The notes beneath the pieces were generated by a model. That model was not told where the DNA came from. It saw nothing but the letters and a program-made list of their open reading frames with translations, and ran no database searches. From CAVVYW01 sp963752605 (GTDB lineage: Bacteria > Actinomycetota > Thermoleophilia > Solirubrobacterales > 70-9): a DNA stretch of 64,000 nucleotides. The translations under genes and the position numbers were made by a program. The stretch lies in NCBI GenBank assembly GCA_963752605.1, contig CAVVYW010000006.1, positions 682,001 to 746,000 of the forward strand. The letters run 5' to 3'. Positions 40,518 through 50,406 of this stretch are shown piece by piece; within the stretch, counting starts at the first letter, position 1; every line of letters begins with the position of its first letter.

Positions 40518-41273
40518 GTGCAGCCGGAGATCGAACTTGGCCCCTTGACCCTGCAGACCTTCGGGATCTGCTTCGCGCTGGCGTTCCTAGCCGCCGGCGC
40601 CTTGGTCGGGAAGCGCCTCATCGAGCTGGGCAAGCCGGTGGACTGGGCCTACGAGATCGGCTTCTCGGCCCTGCTCGGGGGCCTGGTCGGCGCCCGGCTC
40701 GACTTCGTGCTCGAGAACTGGGACGAGGTCTCCGACGACCTGTTCGGCAACATCTTCAGCGGCTCGGGCCTGGTCTGGTACGGCGGCGCGATCGGCGGCG
40801 CGATCGGGGTCTTCCTCTGGGCCTGGTACCGCGGGTATGTGAGCACGCAGCTGCTCGACGTGGCGGCGCCGGGGCTGGCGCTCGGTTACGCGATCGGCCG
40901 GATCGGCTGCCAGCTCTCGGGCGACGGCGACTACGGACAGCCCTGGGACGGCCCCTGGGCCATGGCCTATCCCGACGGCACCGTGCCCACCGACGACCAG
41001 GTCCACCCGACCCCGGTCTACGAGGCGATCTCCATGGGGCTGGTCGCCCTGGTGCTCTGGCGCCTCCGCAACCGGCTCACGAACGGGCTGCTGTTCGCCC
41101 TCTACCTCGTGCTCGCCGGCCTGGAGCGCTTCCTGGTCGAGTTCATCCGCCGCAACGAGGACGCCGCGCTCGGCCTGACGGAGGCTCAACTGATCAGTGT
41201 CGCGATGATCGTCGCCGGCGCCGCCTGGCTGCTGCTCGCGCGCCGGCGCACCCCGCGGCCCGCGCCCGCCTAG
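40518..41273 (+). CDS. lgt: prolipoprotein diacylglyceryl transferase
   Basis: Lgt moves diacylglycerol from phosphatidylglycerol to the lipobox cysteine of lipoproteins. GTG 40518 starts a 251-residue membrane protein with about seven helices. The Lgt signature is present as GYAIGRIGCQLSGDGDYGQP, with the essential Arg and Gly-Asp, followed by the second conserved block HPTPVYEAISMGL and, earlier, SGSGLVWYGGAIGGAIGVFL. A TAGCCT box ends 9 nt before the GTG. It lies 12 nt after the SnoaL-like gene. Confidence 0.95.
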   Translation: MQPEIELGPLTLQTFGICFALAFLAAGALVGKRLIELGKPVDWAYEIGFSALLGGLVGARLDFVLENWDEVSDDLFGNIFSGSGLVWYGGAIGGAIGVFLWAWYRGYVSTQLLDVAAPGLALGYAIGRIGCQLSGDGDYGQPWDGPWAMAYPDGTVPTDDQVHPTPVYEAISMGLVALVLWRLRNRLTNGLLFALYLVLAGLERFLVEFIRRNEDAALGLTEAQLISVAMIVAGAAWLLLARRRTPRPAPA

Positions 41274-41330
41274 GCGATTTCACGGACCCGCGACACATGA
41301 ATCCCGCCCAATCGGATAGAACCCATGCGT

Positions 41331-41350
41331 CGGAGTCACTCTCGACTCCG
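41331..41350 (+). other. hairpin between lgt and the Gly-rich microprotein
   Basis: CGGAGTC and GACTCCG pair across the 6-nt loop ACTCTC. It ends 25 nt before the ATG of the small gene and could end lgt transcription or shape the leader of the small gene. No T-run follows. Confidence 0.4.
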
Positions 41351-41375
41351 GGAAACGATCAACGGAGGTGAATAG

Positions 41376-41498
41376 ATGTTGTTCGAAGAGCAGGAGACCC
41401 CCGGAGCCCCGGGCGAGGAAGGTGGCGGCGACGGCGGCGACGGCGGTAACGGAGAAGGCGGCGGCGGCGAGGGCGGCGGCGAGGGCGGCGGCGCCTGA
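41376..41498 (+). CDS. 40-residue Gly/Glu-rich microprotein
   Basis: ATG 41376 has a strong ribosome-binding site, GGAGGTG, 5 nt upstream. The product begins MLFEEQETPGAPGEEGGGDG and then is only Gly, Asp, Glu, Asn and Ala to the end. The sequence is low in complexity and acidic, with no recognised domain. The good ribosome-binding site and the upstream hairpin argue that it is translated; the composition alone would not. It resembles the short Gly-rich peptides found in actinobacteria whose role is unknown, including peptide-modification precursors, but no maturation gene is adjacent. Confidence 0.5.
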   Translation: MLFEEQETPGAPGEEGGGDGGDGGNGEGGGGEGGGEGGGA

Positions 41499-41513
41499 GT
41501 CTCTGAAGCCGTA

Positions 41514-42266
41514 CTAGACGGAACGGAGCAGGCCGCCATCTAGCGGGATCACAGCTCCCGTTAGATAGGCGGCCCGTTCCGAACACAAAAAGGCGACCAG
41601 ATCGCCGTACTCCTCGGGGGTACCGAGCCGCGCGGCGGGCACGCGCTCGCGGGCGTTCTGCTCGGCGGCCTCGAGAGAGCCCTGACGGTCGGCCAGCCGG
41701 TCGGTGCCGAACAGGCCCGTGGCGACCGTGTTTACGGTCACCCCATCGCGGCTCACCTCGTCGGCGAGCGTCTCCAGCAGTCCGAGGGCCGCCATGCGGT
41801 TTGCGTTCGAGAGCGCCAGGCCGGGGATCGGCTCCCTGATCGAGCTCGAGGAGACGTTGACGATTCGCCCCCAGGCGCGCTCGCGCATCCCCGGCAACAC
41901 CTCCTCGATCAGGACGGGTGGCGCGAGCACCAGGGACCTGAAGGCGGCCTCCCACTCCTCGATGGAGTTGTCGAGCGCTCCCCCGCCCGGCGGCCCACCC
42001 GTGTTGGTCACCAGGATCTCGACCGGACCCAGTACCGCCGCAACCTCGCCCGGCAGCTCGTGCATGCGATCGAGGTCCTGGGTGTCGGCCGGAAACGCCT
42101 GCACCTCGCCGTCGATCTCCCCTGCGGCCCGCTCGAGCGCGTCCGCCGACCGGCTCGCGATCGCGACGCGGGCGCCCTCCCGGGCCAGGGCCGACGCGAT
42201 CCCTCTCCCGATTCCCTTGCTCGCACCGAGCACGAGCGCGACCTTCCCCTCGATTCCGAGATCCAT
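41514..42266 (-). CDS. SDR-family oxidoreductase without the YxxxK pair
   Basis: A 250-residue Rossmann-fold protein. The nucleotide motif is VALVLGASKGIGRGIASALA, followed by VTNTGGPPGGG, RIVNVSSSSIREPIPGLALS, and a C-terminal GAVIPLDGGLLRSV. Where classical SDRs have YxxxK the sequence reads LSNANRMAALG, so Tyr and Lys are absent. This variant occurs in a known subgroup of FabG-like SDRs. The enzyme may use another proton donor or may not reduce carbonyls. It overlaps the end of the ATP-grasp gene by one base and is probably coupled to it. Confidence 0.88.
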   Translation of the reverse strand: MDLGIEGKVALVLGASKGIGRGIASALAREGARVAIASRSADALERAAGEIDGEVQAFPADTQDLDRMHELPGEVAAVLGPVEILVTNTGGPPGGGALDNSIEEWEAAFRSLVLAPPVLIEEVLPGMRERAWGRIVNVSSSSIREPIPGLALSNANRMAALGLLETLADEVSRDGVTVNTVATGLFGTDRLADRQGSLEAAEQNARERVPAARLGTPEEYGDLVAFLCSERAAYLTGAVIPLDGGLLRSV

Positions 42267-43471
42267 CAGGCGGCCTCCCCGGTGAGCTCGGCGAGATAGG
42301 CGGCGTCATCGGGGGGCAGGCCGGCGATCGGCTGGCCGTCCCAGGTGATCCCGTCCGCCATCGCCGCCAGCAGCTGTTTGTGCTGCCCGAAGTTGACCCG
42401 GGCGCTGTGGGCGAAGGCGAGGAACGAGTACAGCCTGGGCATCGCGTCGTGCCAGCCGCGGTCGCTGCCCGTGATCGCCGCCAGGTCGTGAATCGAGCTC
42501 GGCACCTCCTTCAGCGGCTCACCGAACATCTGCCCGAACACGGCGAAGTCGAGCTGCTCCCTGCGGCCCGCCTCGACCAGCAGCGTCTCCGGCTGGGGTG
42601 TCAGCAGGGCCCGCTCGAGCTCCTCACCGCTCATCAGCAGCACGCCGTCCGTCGGCCGAGGGTTGCACTCGATCATCATCAACCCCTCCTCGCTGTCCAC
42701 GAAGTCGAGTGACATCGATCCCGTCCAGGAGAGCTCGCTGCCGAGCCGCTCGACGACCGGCAGCGTGTCGCTCGGATCCACCGACTCGAAGCTGATCGCC
42801 GTCGAGTGCTCCCACTGGCGCGGCGCCCGGTAGGACATGTGGGAGGCCACCGCGCCGTCATGAAGGCCGGAGAAGGTGCACTGCATCGGCCCATCCACGA
42901 ACTCCTGCACCAGCCAGGGGTTCGCCTCGGTCGGATGCGCGTCGTCCGGCGACATGTGCCCGGCGAGCGGCCCGGTGTTGGTCAGCAGGCCGACCCCACC
43001 CCGGGAGAAGGCGGCCCGGGCGAAGTAGCTGGGGAACCGCCCGATCGCATCCCTCAGTTCGTCCCCGCTGTGCGCCACCACCGTCCGCGGCGTGCGGATC
43101 TCGAGTCGATCGCAGAGCTCCTGAAAGGTCCCCTTGTCATGGACCTGCGCCAGGGTCCGAAACGGGGGCGCGAACAGCCTGGTCGCGGCTGAGATCTCTG
43201 TGTGGCGCGCGGCGAGGTAGAAGGCCTCCTCGAACATCGGCAACAGCAGCTCGATCTCGTTCTCGCCCGCGATCCGCACGATGTCCTCCGCAAAGGCGGT
43301 CGGGTCATCGCTCGCCGGCGCGGTGGTGAAGCTGTCCGCCAGGTACCTGGAGTGGCTCCCCGGCGCAGCCTCGAAGCAGTCGGTTGCGAACACCTCATGC
43401 CCGCGGTCGGCGAGTTTGCGGATCGCGTCCAGCGCGAAGGGCATCCGCGAGGTCGTGATCAGGAGCCGCAC
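42266..43471 (-). CDS. ATP-grasp enzyme (carboxylate-amine ligase type)
   Basis: A 401-residue protein with a Rossmann-like front (MRLLITTSRMPFALDAIRKL), a middle ATP-binding region (PSYFARAAFSRGGVGLL; NPWLVQEFVDGPMQCTFSG) and the metal-binding end motif LMMIECNPRPTDGVLL. The ATP-grasp family forms acyl-phosphate intermediates to make peptide-like or amide bonds. The acceptor is unknown. GTG 43471 lies 6 nt behind TAGGGT. The SDR gene downstream overlaps it, so the pair may act in one small pathway. Confidence 0.82.
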   Translation of the reverse strand: MRLLITTSRMPFALDAIRKLADRGHEVFATDCFEAAPGSHSRYLADSFTTAPASDDPTAFAEDIVRIAGENEIELLLPMFEEAFYLAARHTEISAATRLFAPPFRTLAQVHDKGTFQELCDRLEIRTPRTVVAHSGDELRDAIGRFPSYFARAAFSRGGVGLLTNTGPLAGHMSPDDAHPTEANPWLVQEFVDGPMQCTFSGLHDGAVASHMSYRAPRQWEHSTAISFESVDPSDTLPVVERLGSELSWTGSMSLDFVDSEEGLMMIECNPRPTDGVLLMSGEELERALLTPQPETLLVEAGRREQLDFAVFGQMFGEPLKEVPSSIHDLAAITGSDRGWHDAMPRLYSFLAFAHSARVNFGQHKQLLAAMADGITWDGQPIAGLPPDDAAYLAELTGEAA

Positions 43472-43477
43472 GCCCCT

Positions 43478-43483
43478 ACCCTA
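43478..43483 (-). promoter_or_regulatory. -10 box of the ATP-grasp gene, leaderless type
   Basis: TAGGGT on the minus strand, 6 nt before the GTG at 43471. Confidence 0.5.
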
Positions 43484-43500
43484 TGCACGACTCAAGCCCC

Positions 43501-43573
43501 GGGCGGTTAGCTCAGTTGGGAGAGCGCCTCGTTTACACCGAGGAGGTCGCTGGTTCGAGCCCGGCACCGCCCA
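43501..43573 (+). tRNA. tRNA-Val (TAC)
   Basis: 73-nt cloverleaf. Acceptor GGGCGGT pairs with ACCGCCC, the D arm contains GCTCAGTTGGGAGAGC, the anticodon stem is CCTCG/CGAGG around TTTACAC (anticodon TAC), and the T arm is GCTGG-TTCGAGC-CCGGC. No encoded CCA. Confidence 0.97.
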
Positions 43574-43600
43574 CTCGCCCGCCTGTGCGGGCGGTTCTGG

Positions 43601-45274
<1,674 letters not shown>

Positions 45275-45362
45275 GCCTGTTCCCCTCCCCGCACCGTGGT
45301 TCGACTGTACTCCCCCAGGGGCGGAACAGGGGGTGAATAAGTCCTATCGGCGCCTAGGTCAT

Positions 45363-45376
45363 CCGGCTATAGCCGG
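45363..45376. promoter_or_regulatory. perfect 14-bp palindrome upstream of ftsH
   Basis: CCGGCTATAGCCGG lies in the 138-nt gap between the ftsH-like gene and the small protein gene upstream. It is symmetric without a loop, more like a protein-binding site than a terminator. Confidence 0.4.
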
Positions 45377-45412
45377 GTCAGAGGCCCGGCGCGTTATCTC
45401 GTCCAAGCGGGA

Positions 45413-45802
45413 TCAGTCGGCCAGGCCGTACAGGAGCGCCTTGCTCTTGTCGTCCGGGTCGACCTTGACCTCGAACCGCTTGCCGGCCTCGTAGTGCCCG
45501 GAGCTGATCGCGTCCTCGGTCAGGCTCTGCATCACCGTGGTGTCGTACTTCTCGCCGCCCTCGAGCTCGATCGAGACGCCGATCGCGTACTGCTTGTTGA
45601 CGCCGGCGTCGGTCTTCCCGGTCTCGCCGATCGCGTTGATCGTGGCCACGCCGGGCAGGCCGCTGGTTGCGATCTTCTGGGCGGTCTGTGCGAACGCCAT
45701 GTCCTCCGCGTCCGGCATCGCGCCGGCCGGCACGTTCCCGGCCCCCTGCTGCCCCTGCTGCGCCATCTCCTGCGCCTTCTTGATGTTGTCCATGAGTCCC
45801 AT
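45413..45802 (-). CDS. 129-residue protein of unknown function
   Basis: ATG 45802 follows AGGAGAAGG. The N-terminus is helical and Gln/Gly-rich (MGLMDNIKKAQEMAQQGQQG). The rest looks like a compact beta-rich domain (IATSGLPGVATINAIGETGK; GVSIELEGGEKYDTTVMQSL; HYEAGKRFEVKVDPDDKSKA). No signal peptide or membrane segment. I do not recognise a named family. The clear ribosome-binding site and even codon use support a real gene. It is divergent from the cNMP-binding gene. Confidence 0.75.
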   Translation of the reverse strand: MGLMDNIKKAQEMAQQGQQGAGNVPAGAMPDAEDMAFAQTAQKIATSGLPGVATINAIGETGKTDAGVNKQYAIGVSIELEGGEKYDTTVMQSLTEDAISSGHYEAGKRFEVKVDPDDKSKALLYGLAD

Positions 45803-45914
45803 GAAGTTCCTTCTCCTCTCGGGGTGGATGGAGAGGCCACTGTATCTAGGGCAGCCCTGCCGACCCGGTCCGCTTTCGGATACGTTCCGGTCCGTACAAG
45901 GCGAGGAGGCGAAG

Positions 45915-46301
45915 TTGGACACCACTCAGCTGAAGCGGATCCCCCTGTTTTCGGATGCTCCCGACGAGGAGCTGAAGCAGGTTGCTGCGTTCGCGCAGGC
46001 GAAGGAGGTCGACGAGGGGACGGAGGTCGTCTCCGAGGGCGGGTTCTCGCGCGAGCTGCTGGCGATCGAGGACGGCACGGCCGAGGTGACCCGTGACGGC
46101 GAGAAGCTCGCCGACCTCGGGCCGGGCGACATCTTCGGCGAGGCCGGCATGCTCGACGACGAGATGCGCAGCGCCACCGTCACCGCGACGTCCCGGCTCA
46201 AGCTGATCAGCATGGGGCACTTCGAGGTGAAGCGGCTGAAGAAGGACGCTCCCTCGGTCTACGAGCGGATCGAGAAGCTGGTCGACGAGCGCTCCGGCTA
46301 G
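45915..46301 (+). CDS. cyclic-nucleotide-binding domain protein
   Basis: TTG 45915 follows GAGGAGG at 7 nt. The 128-residue protein is a single cNMP-binding (Crp-like effector) domain: LKRIPLFSDAPDEELKQVAA, VVSEGGFSRELLAIEDGTAE, LGPGDIFGEAGMLDDEMRSA (phosphate-binding cassette GDIFGE) and the C-terminal helix. The usual Arg after GE is replaced (DDEMRSAT follows), so cAMP binding is uncertain. There is no DNA-binding helix-turn-helix, so it would act as a sensor or partner protein. Confidence 0.87.
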   Translation: MDTTQLKRIPLFSDAPDEELKQVAAFAQAKEVDEGTEVVSEGGFSRELLAIEDGTAEVTRDGEKLADLGPGDIFGEAGMLDDEMRSATVTATSRLKLISMGHFEVKRLKKDAPSVYERIEKLVDERSG

Positions 46302-46391
46302 GGATCTCCGCCGCATCGTCCGGCCCGGTTCGGTAGCTTGCCCGCGCGTAACGGGGTATGCCCATGAAGCAAGAGCGTGTGTGTAGGACTC

Positions 46392-46409
46392 GGTGCCTCA
46401 CGAGGCGCC
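46392..46409 (+). promoter_or_regulatory. leader hairpin of the cold shock gene
   Basis: GGTGCCT and AGGCGCC pair (one T-G) across CACG, 39 nt before the cspA ATG. Cold-shock genes often have structured leaders; this is a candidate element only. Confidence 0.35.
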
Positions 46410-46448
46410 GCCTCGCGCACAGGACACTGCCCGAGGAGGTAGTCACGA

Positions 46449-46658
46449 ATGGCAGAAGGCACCGTGAAGTGGTTCAGCAACGAGAAGGGGTATGGGTTCA
46501 TCACGCCGGAGGACGGCAGCAAGGACCTGTTCGTCCACTTCTCCTCGATCAGCGGCGACGGTTACCGCTCGCTGAATGACGGCGCGAAGGTGACGTACGA
46601 GGCCGAGGAGGGCCCGAAGGGCCCCGTCGCGGTGAACGTCACCGAGGTCGCCGCCTAG
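46449..46658 (+). CDS. cspA: cold shock protein
   Basis: A 69-residue single cold-shock domain that binds single-stranded RNA/DNA and melts RNA structure. MAEGTVKWFSNEKGYGFITP carries RNP1 (KGYGFI), and KDLFVHFSSISGDGYRSLND carries RNP2 (LFVHF). AEEGPKGPVAVNVTEV closes the barrel. The ribosome-binding site is GAGGAGGTAG, and a leader of about 150 nt holds a hairpin. Intact. Confidence 0.96.
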   Translation: MAEGTVKWFSNEKGYGFITPEDGSKDLFVHFSSISGDGYRSLNDGAKVTYEAEEGPKGPVAVNVTEVAA

Positions 46659-46703
46659 AACACGCGCCCGACCCGACCCGCTGTACGCTGGACGGCGGAC
46701 CCA

Positions 46704-46777
<74 letters not shown>

Positions 46778-46799
46778 TCCTTTCCGTGCGCGCGGGCTA

Positions 46800-46816
46800 C
46801 TGGGCTAAGAGCCCAG
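46800..46816 (-). terminator. hairpin at the stop of the DnaG-core-like gene
   Basis: CTGGGCT-AAG-AGCCCAG, a perfect 7-bp stem with a 3-nt loop that includes the stop codon of the minus-strand gene. It lies 22 nt past tRNA-Asp, so it could serve either transcript. Confidence 0.4.
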
Positions 46817-47985
46817 GGACGAGCCCGCGAAGAAGAAGAACCAGATCTCGAAGACGAGGACGGCCGCAACGACGCACCCGGCGACGACCTTCTCCGGCGC
46901 ACTGATTCCGTATCTGGTTCTGATGTCCTCCACCCGGTCGCCGCGCTTGGCCCGATGCCAGGGCGACGTCTGACCGGCCGTGACGGGGCGCCCGGTGAGT
47001 CTGTCGTAGCTTCGGTTCAACCAGGTGAGCGCCCAGAGCAGCATCAGCTCCAGGACGCCGAGAACCGCGACCACGGTGAGGACGCCCCACATGCTCAGCA
47101 CCCTCCCGGATTGCGCCTGGGAGCCGACCCACACGGCGAGCAGCGGGGCACCGCTCCAGGCGTTCATCGCCACAACTGCGGTCGCGATCACGATGGCGAG
47201 CCTCTTCAGATTGAAATGGCCAGGTTGGGCCTCCGCGGGTCTCGCCTGCCTCCTGGGCTGACCGTTCGCGGAATCCAGGGCCGCCTCGGAGGCTCTGCGG
47301 TCCTCTTCCGACTCGACCGACATCCCCTCGGGCAGCTCGATTTCGAGCGCGTCGAGGCCGCCGGGCGCTCCGGCTACCAGTTCGAGCATCTGCTCGCGAG
47401 TGACCCGACTGGTGTGCACCGTGACGGCCGTCTCCTGACCGTCCTGGTGCGCCTTCAGCACCTCGATGGAGTCCCGCCGCACCGACGCGGTCCCTGAAGC
47501 GGCTATGTGGTCCGCGGCTCGGTCGAGCCCGAAGACGGCCCGAGAGCGACTGTAGACCTCGTTGTCGGGTGAGGTCACCCAGAGCGCCCAGGATGTCCCG
47601 AGGTGGGTGCCGAGGGCGGCGAAGCCCAGAATGCGGCCCTCCCGGTCCTTGACCGGGAACATCAGTCGGGAGCGGAAATAAGCATGGGGATTTCCACGCA
47701 CCGATCGGGTCGCGAGCCCGGCGGCGATCAGCTCCTCGGTCGAGTAGCCGAGGCCGCTGAGGTGGTTCATCAGCTCGTCAGGACCGATCGGCGCGTAGCC
47801 CACCTCGAACGCGCGGATCGTCTCCTCGTCGAGGCCGTGCTCAGCGAGCTTTGAGCGAGCCGCCCGGGAGCTCTCTGAGTCCCAGAGATGGGACTCGAAG
47901 AACTCAGCGGCATCCGCCAGCAGCCTCCCGACTCCCGGTTCCGCAGCAGGCTTGGCCTGAATGTCCCGCGTCGCGATGGGGGAAT
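46805..47985 (-). CDS. membrane protein with a DnaG primase-core-like N-terminal domain
   Basis: Residues VGYAPIGPDELMNHLSGLGY, AYFRSRLMFPVKDREGRILG, SPDNEVYSRSRAVFGLDRA and the helices before them match the N-terminal catalytic-core domain of DnaG, the part next to Toprim. There is no CHC2 zinc finger and no Toprim acidic motif. A linker follows, then three membrane helices (LAIVIATAVVAMNAWSGAPL; GVLTVVAVLGVLELMLLWAL; VVAGCVVAAVLVFEIWFFFF). The coding-like frame begins near 47985 but contains no ATG, GTG or TTG before GTG 47803, so the 5' end may carry an indel. I know of no described protein with this order of parts. Confidence 0.65.
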
Positions 47986-48023
47986 GCTCGCAAACCGCGC
48001 GCCGTCCAGCGTCGGTCCAGGCG

Positions 48024-48983
48024 CTAGTGCTCGCCGGATAGCAGCATCTCCGGCAGGCTGCCTCCGGTCGTCTCGCGCGTGACCTGGATGCGGCCGAGCG
48101 GCTGCCTGGACCCAGGATGGGCCCGCGCGTTCACATCCTGGGTGAAGACGACGTCGTAGCGCTGGGTGAGCCAGCCGAGCAGGTCGGCGGGGATCCGCGG
48201 ATCGTTGGTGGCGTCCTGGCCGTAGCTGCCGTAAGGCGGAGAGAAGGCGAGCGGCAGGTAGGCCGAGATGTGATCGGCGAGCACCTCCTGGCCCCAGGCG
48301 ATGTCCGAGCGCACCCGGTCTCGCCAGGCGTCGAGATCCTCGCCACGCTCCTTGTTGGCGTAGAACGGTCCCTGGTCCTCGGGCCCCGACCCGTACTGGA
48401 ACTGCACGTGGCCCTTGCCGGAATGCAGCTGCAGGGCCCAGCGCCCGCTGTCCTGCATGGTCGCGAGCTCCTGCCAGGTGAGGTATTCGGGATTGCCGTC
48501 GTCAACACGCCCGACGTCGACGAACATGACCGCGTTGAATCCCAGCTCGTTGAGGATTCCGTCGGCGCCGGTCCAGGAGTCGGCGCGCGCGTCGTCGAAC
48601 GTCAGCAGCAGCGGTCGCGGCGGGAGATCGACCGGCTTTCCCTGAACGAAGTCGATCAGCGTCCGTAGGTCGATCGTCTCGTAGCCGGCGTGCCGGATCA
48701 GTGTCATCTGCTTCGCGAAGTCGTCGCGGTCGACCCCGTAGGACGCGTCGGAGGCGTTCGAGAAGTTGCCCTCGGCCCCGATGCCGTGGTAGAGGAGGAC
48801 TGGTATCGCTGACCGATCGGGCGGGAGCTCCGCCCACACCTGCTTTTCCTCTGTGGTGAGTGCGACGTCGGGGGCGGGGAGCGGCTCCCGGGCGGCTTCG
48901 TCCCCGCAGCCGGCCACTCCAGTCCACAGGCCGCAGGTCCAGGCGAGGAGCAAGGCCGCCGCGGCCTTCGTGAAACCGGCCAT
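48024..48983 (-). CDS. polysaccharide deacetylase-family lipoprotein
   Basis: A 319-residue exported protein. The N-terminus MAGFTKAAAALLLAWTCGLW ends in a lipobox-like VAGC, so it is probably a lipoprotein and an Lgt substrate. The NodB-type domain has IPVLLYHGIGAEGNFSN, PLLLTFDDARADSWTGADGI (metal Asp pair) and LAFSPPYGSYGQDATN (later Pro/Tyr motif). The family removes N-acetyl groups from wall or surface polysaccharides. PgaB-like proteins share the LLYHGIG start. Intact. Confidence 0.88.
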   Translation of the reverse strand: MAGFTKAAAALLLAWTCGLWTGVAGCGDEAAREPLPAPDVALTTEEKQVWAELPPDRSAIPVLLYHGIGAEGNFSNASDASYGVDRDDFAKQMTLIRHAGYETIDLRTLIDFVQGKPVDLPPRPLLLTFDDARADSWTGADGILNELGFNAVMFVDVGRVDDGNPEYLTWQELATMQDSGRWALQLHSGKGHVQFQYGSGPEDQGPFYANKERGEDLDAWRDRVRSDIAWGQEVLADHISAYLPLAFSPPYGSYGQDATNDPRIPADLLGWLTQRYDVVFTQDVNARAHPGSRQPLGRIQVTRETTGGSLPEMLLSGEH

Positions 48984-49039
48984 ATGGCCGATGCTGACAG
49001 AGGGGTGTCCATTCCCGCCGCCGGGGGTAGGCCCTGCGC

Positions 49040-50377
49040 ATGGCCGGAAGCCTTGACGCGGTCGTGATCGGCGCCGGCGTGGCCGGCGAGCTCTGCGCAG
49101 GCGAGCTCGCCGACGGCGGCCTGAAGGTCGGGATCTGCGAGCGCGAGCGGGTCGCTGGCGAGTGCCACTTCTGGGCCTGCATCCCCTCCAAGACGCTGTT
49201 GCGACCGGGGGAGGTGCTCTCCGAGGCGAGTCAGGCTCCCGGGGCGCGGGAGGCGGTGACGGGCACGCTCGACTCGAGCGAGGCCTTCAAGTGGCGCGAC
49301 TTCATGGTCGGCGACTGGGACGACGCCGACAAGGCCGAATGGCTCGAAAGGAAGGGCATCCGGCTGTTCAGGGGCGACGCCGAGATCACGGGTCCCGGTC
49401 GGATCTCGGTTGGGGACGAGGAGGTGGAGACGGAGCGCATCGTGCTGGCGACCGGCTCCGATCCGGAGTTCCCCCCGGTGGAGGGCTTGCGTGAGCTCGA
49501 CGGCGTCTGGACCAACCGGGAGGCGACCGCCGCGAAGGAGGTGCCGGAGCGGCTCGTCATCCTCGGCGGAGGACCGGTCGGCGTGGAGATGGGCCAGGCG
49601 TTCTCGCGGATGGGCGCGTCCGTGTCGATCGCCGAGAGCGAGGACCACATTCTCAGCAGGGAGGCGAGTCAGGCCGGCGAGGCGCTGGGAGAGGCGCTCG
49701 AGAGCGAGGGCCTCGAGCTGAAGCTCGAGGCGAAGGCCACCGCCGCCGAGCGGCATGGCGAGGGCTACTCGCTCGAGTTCGAGGACGGCTCGGAGCTTCG
49801 CGGCGACCGGCTGCTGATCGCGACCGGCCGCAGGCCGCGGACCGACGGACTCGGCCTGGAGAAGGTGGAGATCGAGACCGGCGCGGGCAATGAGGTCGTG
49901 GTGGATGAGCGCTGCCGGGCGGCCGACGGCGTCTGGGCCATCGGCGACGTCACCGCGCAGATGCCCTTCACCCACGTCGGCAAGTACCAGGCGCGGATCG
50001 TCGCGGCGGACATCCTCGGCAAGGAGGCGAAGGCCGACTACCGCGCGGTGCCGCGGGTCGTCTTCACCGATCCCCAGGTCGCCGCGGTGGGTCAGCAGTC
50101 GGGCGAGCGCGAGGGCAGCGTCGAGCTCGCCTCGATCGGCCGCACCTCGACCTACACGCGTGAATACGAAGAGCGCCCCGGCTTCATGACCGTGTTCGCC
50201 GAGGGCGACAGGCTCGTCGGCGCGGTCGCGGTCGGCCCGGAGGCGGGCGAGTGGCTGCAACAGGCGACGCTCGCAATCCGCGCCGAGGTGCCGATCGCGA
50301 CCCTGCGCGACGTGATCCAGCCGTTCCCCACCTTCTCGGAGGCGTTCTTCGCGGCGCTCGCCGACCTGGACGCCTGA
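49040..50377 (+). CDS. FAD-dependent pyridine nucleotide-disulfide oxidoreductase
   Basis: A 445-residue class I flavoprotein. FAD site SLDAVVIGAGVAGELCAGEL; redox-active disulfide in CHFWACIPSKTLLRPGE (Cys-x4-Cys); NAD(P) site RLVILGGGPVGVEMGQAFSR; second FAD motif GVWAIGDVTAQMPFTHVGKY. The C-terminal dimer domain lacks the His-Glu pair of dihydrolipoamide dehydrogenase and ends QPFPTFSEAFFAALADLDA, closer to mercuric-reductase-like relatives. The substrate is open. A TAGGCC box lies 6 nt before ATG 49040. Confidence 0.9.
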   Translation: MAGSLDAVVIGAGVAGELCAGELADGGLKVGICERERVAGECHFWACIPSKTLLRPGEVLSEASQAPGAREAVTGTLDSSEAFKWRDFMVGDWDDADKAEWLERKGIRLFRGDAEITGPGRISVGDEEVETERIVLATGSDPEFPPVEGLRELDGVWTNREATAAKEVPERLVILGGGPVGVEMGQAFSRMGASVSIAESEDHILSREASQAGEALGEALESEGLELKLEAKATAAERHGEGYSLEFEDGSELRGDRLLIATGRRPRTDGLGLEKVEIETGAGNEVVVDERCRAADGVWAIGDVTAQMPFTHVGKYQARIVAADILGKEAKADYRAVPRVVFTDPQVAAVGQQSGEREGSVELASIGRTSTYTREYEERPGFMTVFAEGDRLVGAVAVGPEAGEWLQQATLAIRAEVPIATLRDVIQPFPTFSEAFFAALADLDA

Positions 50378-50393
50378 TCGCCGTGGCTTGATC

Positions 50394-50399
50394 TAGGTT
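50394..50399 (+). promoter_or_regulatory. -10 box of the GT87-like gene, leaderless type
   Basis: TAGGTT, 7 nt before GTG 50407. It overlaps the in-frame TTG at 50398, so GTG 50407 is the better start. Confidence 0.5.
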
Positions 50400-50406
50400 G
50401 GGCGCG

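Noticed and set aside
46354..46359. GGGTAT in the cold shock leader as a SigB/SigF -10
   Set aside because: No GTTT lies 13-17 nt upstream.
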